Source of the DNA: an uncultured Collinsella sp.
GTDB lineage: Bacteria; Actinomycetota; Coriobacteriia; Coriobacteriales; Coriobacteriaceae
Length of the DNA: 10,641 bases
Direction: 5' to 3'
NCBI GenBank assembly: GCA_900551975.1
Contig: URYA01000038.1
Location: 1 to 10,641 of the forward strand
Shown here: positions 6,867 to 10,641 of the stretch, piece by piece
Numbering within the stretch: the stretch's first letter is position 1
Layout: each line of letters starts with the position of its first letter
Notes under the pieces: model-generated
What the model was told of the DNA's origin: nothing
The model's input: only the letters and a program-made list of their open reading frames with translations
The model's database searches: none
Translations under genes and position numbers: made by a program

Positions 6867-6889
6867 ATCAAGTAGTTATTTTACTTGAT
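6867..6889. repeat. Perfect inverted repeat across the binding-protein stop codon
   Basis: ATCAAGTA (6867-6874) and TACTTGAT (6882-6889) are perfect 8-bp arms with a 7-nt loop. They include the last codons and stop of the binding-protein gene and sit 8 nt from the larger hairpin at 6831-6858. A role in mRNA 3' protection is an inference. Confidence 0.5.
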
Positions 6890-7741
6890 GTTGTACTTAG
6901 CCATGAGGGCGTCAACGGTACCGTCGTCGGTCAGGTCCTTGATGGCCTGGTTGATGTCGTCCTTGAGCTTGGTGTTGCCCTGGTTGATGGCGATGGCGTA
7001 CTCCTCGCCGGTGCTGATCTGCTTAATGGTCTGACAGGTGTTGAACTGCTCGGCGGTCAGCTGGCTAGCAACGGAGCGGTTGGTGACTACGGCGTCGCCC
7101 TTATCGGACTGCAGAGCGCTAAAGCACTCGGTGGCGTCCTTGTAGGGGACGATCTTGGCCTTGGGGAAGTTCTCCTGGGCAAAGGACTCGGCGGTCGAGC
7201 CAGACTGGACGATGATGGTAGCGTCAGCATTATTGAGCTTCTCGCTGTAGTTATCGGCCGTGATGTCGGTGTTATCGACCTTGGTCACGATAGCCTGATC
7301 GTCCATGTAGTAGGAATCGGAGAAAGTGACTTCCTTCTCACGCTCGGGCGTGTCAGTGATAGCCGCGATGGAAACGTCATACTTGGCGCCCGAAGCGACG
7401 CCCGGAACCAGCGTGTCAAAGTCGTTATTGACGTACTCGACATCCAGGCCCAGCTTGTCGCCGATGGCCTTGATGAGCTCAAGGTCAAAGCCCTGATAAT
7501 CGCCGTTGTCATCCTTGTACTCAAACGGAGCGTACTCGGCAGAGGTGCCGACGGTCAGCGTACCGTCCTTGACGAGCGCGTACTCCTTGGAGCCGTCGAC
7601 CTTCTCGACCTTAGCGTCGTCAGAGCTGCTAGAACCGGCATCAGAGCCAGAGGTGGCGTTGGACGAGCCGCAGCCCGTCAGAGCGAGGGCGAGCGCCATA
7701 GCACCCGTGGCGGCAAATGCGCCAAGCTTCTTCAGCTTCAT
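6881..7741 (-). CDS. Amino-acid ABC transporter substrate-binding lipoprotein (family 3)
   Basis: A 286-aa extracellular solute-binding protein. The N-terminus is a lipoprotein signal (KK, hydrophobic run, then LTGC with lipidated Cys24), followed by a Ser/Gly/Asp-rich tether. The mature part follows bacterial family 3 binding proteins: GTSAEYAPFEY (65-75), YQGFDLELIKAIGDKLGL (82-99) and ITDTPEREKEVTFSDSYY (128-145). Arg134 corresponds to the arginine that usually clamps the ligand carboxylate. At GDAVVTNRS (215-223) Asn221 lies where many relatives have an Asp that holds the amino group, so the ligand may be unusual. ATG 7741 follows GAAGGAG by 7-8 nt. It is the first gene of the importer operon, with its own promoter upstream. 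Confidence 0.94.
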   Translation of the reverse strand: MKLKKLGAFAATGAMALALALTGCGSSNATSGSDAGSSSSDDAKVEKVDGSKEYALVKDGTLTVGTSAEYAPFEYKDDNGDYQGFDLELIKAIGDKLGLDVEYVNNDFDTLVPGVASGAKYDVSIAAITDTPEREKEVTFSDSYYMDDQAIVTKVDNTDITADNYSEKLNNADATIIVQSGSTAESFAQENFPKAKIVPYKDATECFSALQSDKGDAVVTNRSVASQLTAEQFNTCQTIKQISTGEEYAIAINQGNTKLKDDINQAIKDLTDDGTVDALMAKYNIK

Positions 7742-7798
7742 AATCAGTCTCCTTCCGGTGACCTCGTTTGATTCAGAGGTCTGCAAAAACTGTTGGCT

Positions 7799-7827
7799 AT
7801 TATGCACCCGGAATTACGAATCTGCAA
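7799..7827 (-). promoter_or_regulatory. Promoter of the amino-acid importer operon
   Basis: On the minus strand TTGCAG (7827-7822) and CATAAT (7804-7799) are 17 nt apart, a good sigma70-type match about 58 nt from the ATG. The leader between them contains a perfect 6-bp dyad, GACCTC/GAGGTC (7760-7781), of unknown meaning. Confidence 0.7.
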
Positions 7828-7888
7828 TGAGAAAACTGATTGAAACAAACCCATAACGTGAATGGAATACTCTACTTTGTGACAGTCA

Positions 7889-8755
7889 TTACTGCTGCAA
7901 TGACCTTAATAGTCTAATTTCAGCTGCATAACCTGCAAGTTCGTTCGGAGTCTCCAAAATAAACGGCAGCGAACGCAAGTGGCCATTCGATACAATATTC
8001 TGCATAGCCTGCATACCGCCACCAAATTCCTCGCTGCCAAGGTATCCCTTGCCGATGCACTCGTGACGATCTTTATGGGCGCCACAAGGGTTCTTCGAAT
8101 CGTTGATGTGTACGGCATGCAAGCGATCGATACCCACCACGCGGTCGAACTCGTCGAGTACGCCGTCCAGATCATGGATGATGTCGTAGCCGGCATCGCT
8201 CACATGGCAGGTGTCCAAACAAACGCCCAGCTTATCGGACAGCTCTGGGCACTTGGCGGCAACGCCCTCGATAATGCACGCCAGCTCCTCAAAGCTGCGG
8301 CCCACCTCGGTACCCTTGCCGGCCATGGTCTCGAGCAGCACCGTCGTCTGCTGGCCCTCAAACATCACCTGGCACAGGGTGTCGACAATCATCTGAATGC
8401 CGGCGTCGGAGCCCTGCCCCACATGCGCACCGGGATGGAAGTTGTAGTAGTTGCCGGGCAGCGCCTCCATGCGCCGCAGGTCCTCTGCCATGGCCTCCAG
8501 GGCAAACTCGCGCGCCCGCTCTTTGGCTGAGCAGGGGTTATAGGTATACGGGGCATGAGCCACGAGCGGGCCAAAGTCGTTTTGCTCCATAAGCTCGCGC
8601 AGGGCCGCCACGTCATCCATGTCAAGGTCTTTCGCCTTGCCGCCGCGCGGGTTGCGCGTAAAGAATGCAAAGGTATTGGCGCCAATGGACAACGCTGTCT
8701 CCCCCATTGCCCGATAGCCCTTCGTCGTCGAAAGATGGCACCCGATCGTCAGCAT
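7889..8755 (-). CDS. nfo: Endonuclease IV (AP endonuclease)
   Basis: A 288-aa TIM-barrel repair enzyme that cuts DNA 5' of abasic sites in base excision repair. All nine expected zinc ligands can be placed: His67 (VAHAPYTYNP), His107 (NFHPGAH), Glu142 (LLETMAGKG), Asp181 and His184 (CLDTCHVSDAGYD), His216 (HINDSKN), Asp229 and His231 (KDRHECIGKG), and Glu268 (FILETP). Length matches the family (about 280-290). ATG 8755 is chosen because AGGAGG lies 9 nt upstream and the family begins M-x-x-IGxHLS; the frame stays open to 8839 but would then translate the structured repeat. Directly upstream lies copy 1 of the 85-bp repeat. The next gene downstream has its own promoter, so nfo is probably a single unit. 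Confidence 0.95.
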   Translation of the reverse strand: MLTIGCHLSTTKGYRAMGETALSIGANTFAFFTRNPRGGKAKDLDMDDVAALRELMEQNDFGPLVAHAPYTYNPCSAKERAREFALEAMAEDLRRMEALPGNYYNFHPGAHVGQGSDAGIQMIVDTLCQVMFEGQQTTVLLETMAGKGTEVGRSFEELACIIEGVAAKCPELSDKLGVCLDTCHVSDAGYDIIHDLDGVLDEFDRVVGIDRLHAVHINDSKNPCGAHKDRHECIGKGYLGSEEFGGGMQAMQNIVSNGHLRSLPFILETPNELAGYAAEIRLLRSLQQ

Positions 8756-8770
8756 CTCCAGCTCCCTCCT

Positions 8771-8855
8771 CATCAGTTGCGGAAAAATACGGTCTATTGG
8801 TGCCTTATTTTGGCGCAAACAGACCGTATTCCACCGCAAGTTATAAAAGGGGCAT
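8771..8855 (-). repeat. 85-bp structured repeat, copy 1 (leader of nfo)
   Basis: It aligns without gaps to 9938-10022 (63 of 85 identical). On the plus strand, TTGCGG (8777-8782) pairs with CCGCAA (8834-8839), and inside it AATACGGTCT (8786-8795) pairs perfectly with AGACCGTATT (8821-8830). Read on the minus strand, the inner stem is followed by a TTTTT run and then, within about 15 nt, by the nfo ribosome binding site. Homology on the other side reaches the U-tract of the upstream gene's terminator-like stem. Confidence 0.8.
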
Positions 8856-8901
8856 CAAGAGCAAAGGCCTCCAGGCATTCCAAGCGCTGGCGCCATGCCC
8901 C
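8849..8901 (-). terminator. Possible terminator of the Gfo/Idh gene
   Basis: On the minus strand a closing stem GGGGCAT/ATGCCCC (plus-strand 8895-8901 and 8849-8855) is followed by TTTTATAAC. Inside it CCAG (8871-8874) can pair with CTGG (8887-8890), and GGC (8866-8868) with GCC (8892-8894). The stem is interrupted, so it is only a moderate candidate. Confidence 0.4.
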
Positions 8902-8907
8902 CACGCC

Positions 8908-9927
8908 CTAAAGTTTCAAGCGAATCGCATCGATGATGTGCGCACAGCGCTGTGTGGCGGCTAGGCACATGATGGGGCTTTCGAGTTTCCCCGCCTGAAT
9001 GAGCTGCGTCGCATGCGACGCCTCACCGTAAAAATCATCGACTTCAAATGGTGCATCGATTTCGAGTACTCGACCGTCGGAATACTTCACATGAGCGAGC
9101 TCGGGGCGATGGAGCCGCTCGATTTCCAACGAGCCCCGCTCACAGGCAATCGTTAAGCGGCTTTCATATGTTGCTTCGCCGTCGCACACCATATGAATGG
9201 GTATACCGCCGACGCTCATATGGATCTCGTCGGCCCAATCGACGCGACCGCCCGATACGTCACGCCAGCGAACTTCACGGGACGAAACCTCGCAAGCGCC
9301 CGCGAGCAAATCCTCAAACCAACCGACCGCATAGCAGCCCATGTCATATAGACAGCCGCCCTGCAACGGATCAAGCAGATAGCCCGAAGGAGACTCGCCG
9401 TAATCGAGCTTTTGCACGCTTTCGATCGAGACAATACGGCCAAGCTCACCCGACGCAAACAAGTCCTTCACGCGAGTGCGCATCGGGCAAAACCGATTCT
9501 TCATCGCCTCCATAAACAGCACGCCGCACTCGCGAGAGGTGGAGGCAATCGAGAGAGCCTCTTCCTCACTCAAAACGGCCGGCTTTTCGCACAGCACGGC
9601 CTTTCCGGCACGCAGCGCGCGACAGGCCCAACGCGTATGCATGCCATGCGGAAGAGCCAAGTAGATTGCGTCGACATCGGGGTCGGCAATCAGCGCGTCA
9701 TAAGCCGCATCGCCGTTATCGTCGACCGAGGCATGGCCATGGGCAGCATCGATCGAAAACGCTTGGCAAAATTCCTCGACATGTGCAGGAGTGCGGCCGG
9801 CCGCAGCCACCAGCCGTGCCCCATCGACCTTCTTGAGCGACGAAGCAAATCGATGAGAGATGTGCCCAGCGCCCAAAATGCCCCAACGGACCTCACGCGA
9901 ATCATTGCGTAAGCCTCGGTCGCCCAC
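8908..9927 (-). CDS. Gfo/Idh/MocA family oxidoreductase
   Basis: A 339-aa NAD(P)-dependent dehydrogenase. The N-terminal Rossmann domain shows WGILGAGHISHRF (15-27), AIYLALPHGMHTRWA (87-101) and the family motif CEKP (113-116) with the catalytic-type Lys115. The C-terminal alpha/beta domain contains GGCLYDMGCYAVGW (190-203), the usual D-x-G-x-Y site (Asp195, Tyr199). The family acts on sugars, inositols and dihydrodiols; the substrate cannot be told from sequence. The GTG start at 9927 is supported by GGGAGG 5 nt upstream. Copy 2 of the 85-bp repeat lies immediately upstream and ends at this ribosome binding site. It shares strand with the aldo/keto reductase gene but is separated from it by the repeat, so co-transcription is uncertain. 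Confidence 0.93.
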   Translation of the reverse strand: MGDRGLRNDSREVRWGILGAGHISHRFASSLKKVDGARLVAAAGRTPAHVEEFCQAFSIDAAHGHASVDDNGDAAYDALIADPDVDAIYLALPHGMHTRWACRALRAGKAVLCEKPAVLSEEEALSIASTSRECGVLFMEAMKNRFCPMRTRVKDLFASGELGRIVSIESVQKLDYGESPSGYLLDPLQGGCLYDMGCYAVGWFEDLLAGACEVSSREVRWRDVSGGRVDWADEIHMSVGGIPIHMVCDGEATYESRLTIACERGSLEIERLHRPELAHVKYSDGRVLEIDAPFEVDDFYGEASHATQLIQAGKLESPIMCLAATQRCAHIIDAIRLKL

Positions 9928-9937
9928 GATAGCCTCC

Positions 9938-10022
9938 CATCAGTTGCGGCAAAAAAGTTCCTGCTATCGCCCTATTCTGCCGCAAACAGGGACTATTCCA
10001 TCACAAGATATAAAAGGGTCAT
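9938..10022 (-). repeat. 85-bp structured repeat, copy 2 (leader of the Gfo/Idh gene)
   Basis: Ungapped homologue of 8771-8855. The inner arms AAAAGTTCCTG (9953-9963) and CAGGGACTATT (9987-9997) pair with one mismatch and one wobble, though their sequence differs from copy 1. On the minus strand the stem is followed by a TTTTTT run, then GCCGCAAC and the GGGAGG ribosome binding site. A second pairing is possible: TTGCGGC (9944-9950) with GCCGCAA (9979-9985), perfect over 7 bp. The element overlaps the stop codon of the aldo/keto reductase gene. Confidence 0.8.
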
Positions 10023-10058
10023 GAGGAGCGAGTTTTGCTGAAGACTTTAAGCATGACC
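10017..10058 (-). terminator. Possible terminator of the aldo/keto reductase gene
   Basis: On the minus strand GGTCATG (10058-10052) can pair with CATGACC (10023-10017), followed by CTTTTATA. The stem lies in the last codons and includes the stop codon; its 28-nt loop makes it weak. The position and the TTTTATA tail match those of the candidate downstream of the Gfo/Idh gene. Confidence 0.35.
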
Positions 10059-10641
10059 GTTACGGGGCCAGGCTGGAAACGTCGGCGCACGTCATCGAGA
10101 CGCTCGGGAATATCGATGTGCTGCGGGCAGTGACGCGCGCATTTGCCGCACTTGACGCAATTGCTCACCAGCTTGGGCTCGTTCGTCCGTACCGCGCTCG
10201 CCGTAAAGTATTGAGACAGCCCCGTAAACCAACTATGTGCGTAGCTCGCGTTGTAGGCGCCAAAGCAACCGGGAATATTGATGCCCTTTGGGCACGGCAT
10301 GCAGTAGCCGCATCCCGTGCAGGGCACGCGATTCGATTTTTCAAACTCTCCCAGCACACGCGCGATGGTATCGAGCCGCTCTGTCGTCATCGAATCCGGC
10401 AGCGCGCAATCCGCCAATGCCGCGTTCTCGTCCACCTGCGCGGTATCGGTCATGCCCGAAAGCAGCATCGTGACTTGAGGATGGTTCCACACCCACGAAA
10501 GGCCCCAAGCAGCCGGCGTCTTCAGGTACGGATCGCGTACGTCATCGAGCACGGCGCGGGCCCGCGGAGGCAGCTTGCCCGCCAGGCGTCCACCCAAAAG
10601 CGGTTCCATCACAAACACCGCGAGCCCGCGCTCGGCGGCTG
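10019..10641 (-). CDS. Aldo/keto reductase with two 4Fe-4S motifs (partial, 5' end outside window)
   Basis: The C-terminal 207 residues of an aldo/keto reductase of the Fe-S type; the frame runs open off the right edge, so the N-terminal barrel and catalytic Tyr are not seen. Visible parts: the end of the TIM barrel (AVFVMEPLLGGRLAG, then WVWNHPQVTMLLSGM, the NADPH-binding end), followed by a ferredoxin-like tail with CTGCGYCMPCP and CVKCGKCARHCP. The second is a classic CxxCxxCxxxCP; the first has the CxxCxxCxxCP spacing usual for this subgroup. These enzymes are frequent in anaerobes and their substrates are mostly unknown. The stop codon lies inside the shared repeat at 9938-10022. Confidence 0.93.
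   Translation of the reverse strand, partial: AAERGLAVFVMEPLLGGRLAGKLPPRARAVLDDVRDPYLKTPAAWGLSWVWNHPQVTMLLSGMTDTAQVDENAALADCALPDSMTTERLDTIARVLGEFEKSNRVPCTGCGYCMPCPKGINIPGCFGAYNASYAHSWFTGLSQYFTASAVRTNEPKLVSNCVKCGKCARHCPQHIDIPERLDDVRRRFQPGPVTVMLKVFSKTRSS

Noticed and set aside
6763..6867. Longer N-terminus for the ABC permease
   Set aside because: It would begin inside the intergenic hairpin and has no ribosome binding site; TTG 6762 has TAGGAG at good spacing and is followed by a proper signal peptide.
6377..7771. 464-codon plus-strand open frame
   Set aside because: Antisense to the permease start and the binding-protein gene; the repetitive Val/Leu/Asp/Gly composition is the reverse image of those genes.
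7760..7781. GACCTC/GAGGTC dyad in the importer leader as an operator
   Set aside because: The arms are perfect but only 6 bp, and match no regulator motif I know; noted with the promoter but not called.
8756..8839. Longer N-terminus for endonuclease IV
   Set aside because: It would translate the structured repeat; family homology and AGGAGG both support the ATG at 8755.

Overview
The window reads as ordinary chromosome from a GC-rich, anaerobic, Gram-positive gut-type bacterium. The best guess is Coriobacteriia, Collinsella-like. This rests on protein style only: a YolD-associated Y-family polymerase, a DUF3793 protein paired with a short flavodoxin, an Fe-S aldo/keto reductase, actinobacterial-type SOS boxes, and a lipoprotein-type solute-binding protein. 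No rRNA, tRNA, CRISPR array or insertion sequence was seen.

Left part (1-2762). A short minus-strand protein resembles only the nucleotide-binding half of iron-containing alcohol dehydrogenases. Related AAACC(T/A)GTCC hairpin repeats lie on both sides of it. Divergent from it, a strong sigma70-type promoter followed by one good and one weaker LexA box drives a Y-family polymerase and an overlapping YolD-like gene, which together form an SOS mutagenesis cassette.

Middle (2763-4635). A minus-strand membrane-anchored heavy-metal-associated (HMA) protein follows, with a CsoR-like copper operator at its promoter. Divergent from it is a DUF3793-flavodoxin pair that ends at a strong hairpin terminator, which also serves the convergent transporter operon.

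Right part (4636-10641, all minus strand). In transcription order from the right edge: an aldo/keto reductase with two 4Fe-4S motifs (cut by the window edge), a Gfo/Idh/MocA oxidoreductase, endonuclease IV (nfo), and a polar amino-acid ABC importer (binding lipoprotein, permease with a secreted N-terminal domain, ATPase). The Gfo/Idh gene and nfo are each preceded by one copy of the same 85-bp structured element. The copies are 63/85 identical without gaps, in the same orientation, and end at the ribosome binding site. Their inner arms differ in sequence but keep base pairing, so the secondary structure itself appears to be conserved. This is the most unusual signal in the window.

Functional themes are DNA repair (SOS polymerase, AP endonuclease), metal and redox handling (HMA protein, flavodoxin, Fe-S reductase) and amino-acid uptake. 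All product calls come from reading the translations; no database search was run.
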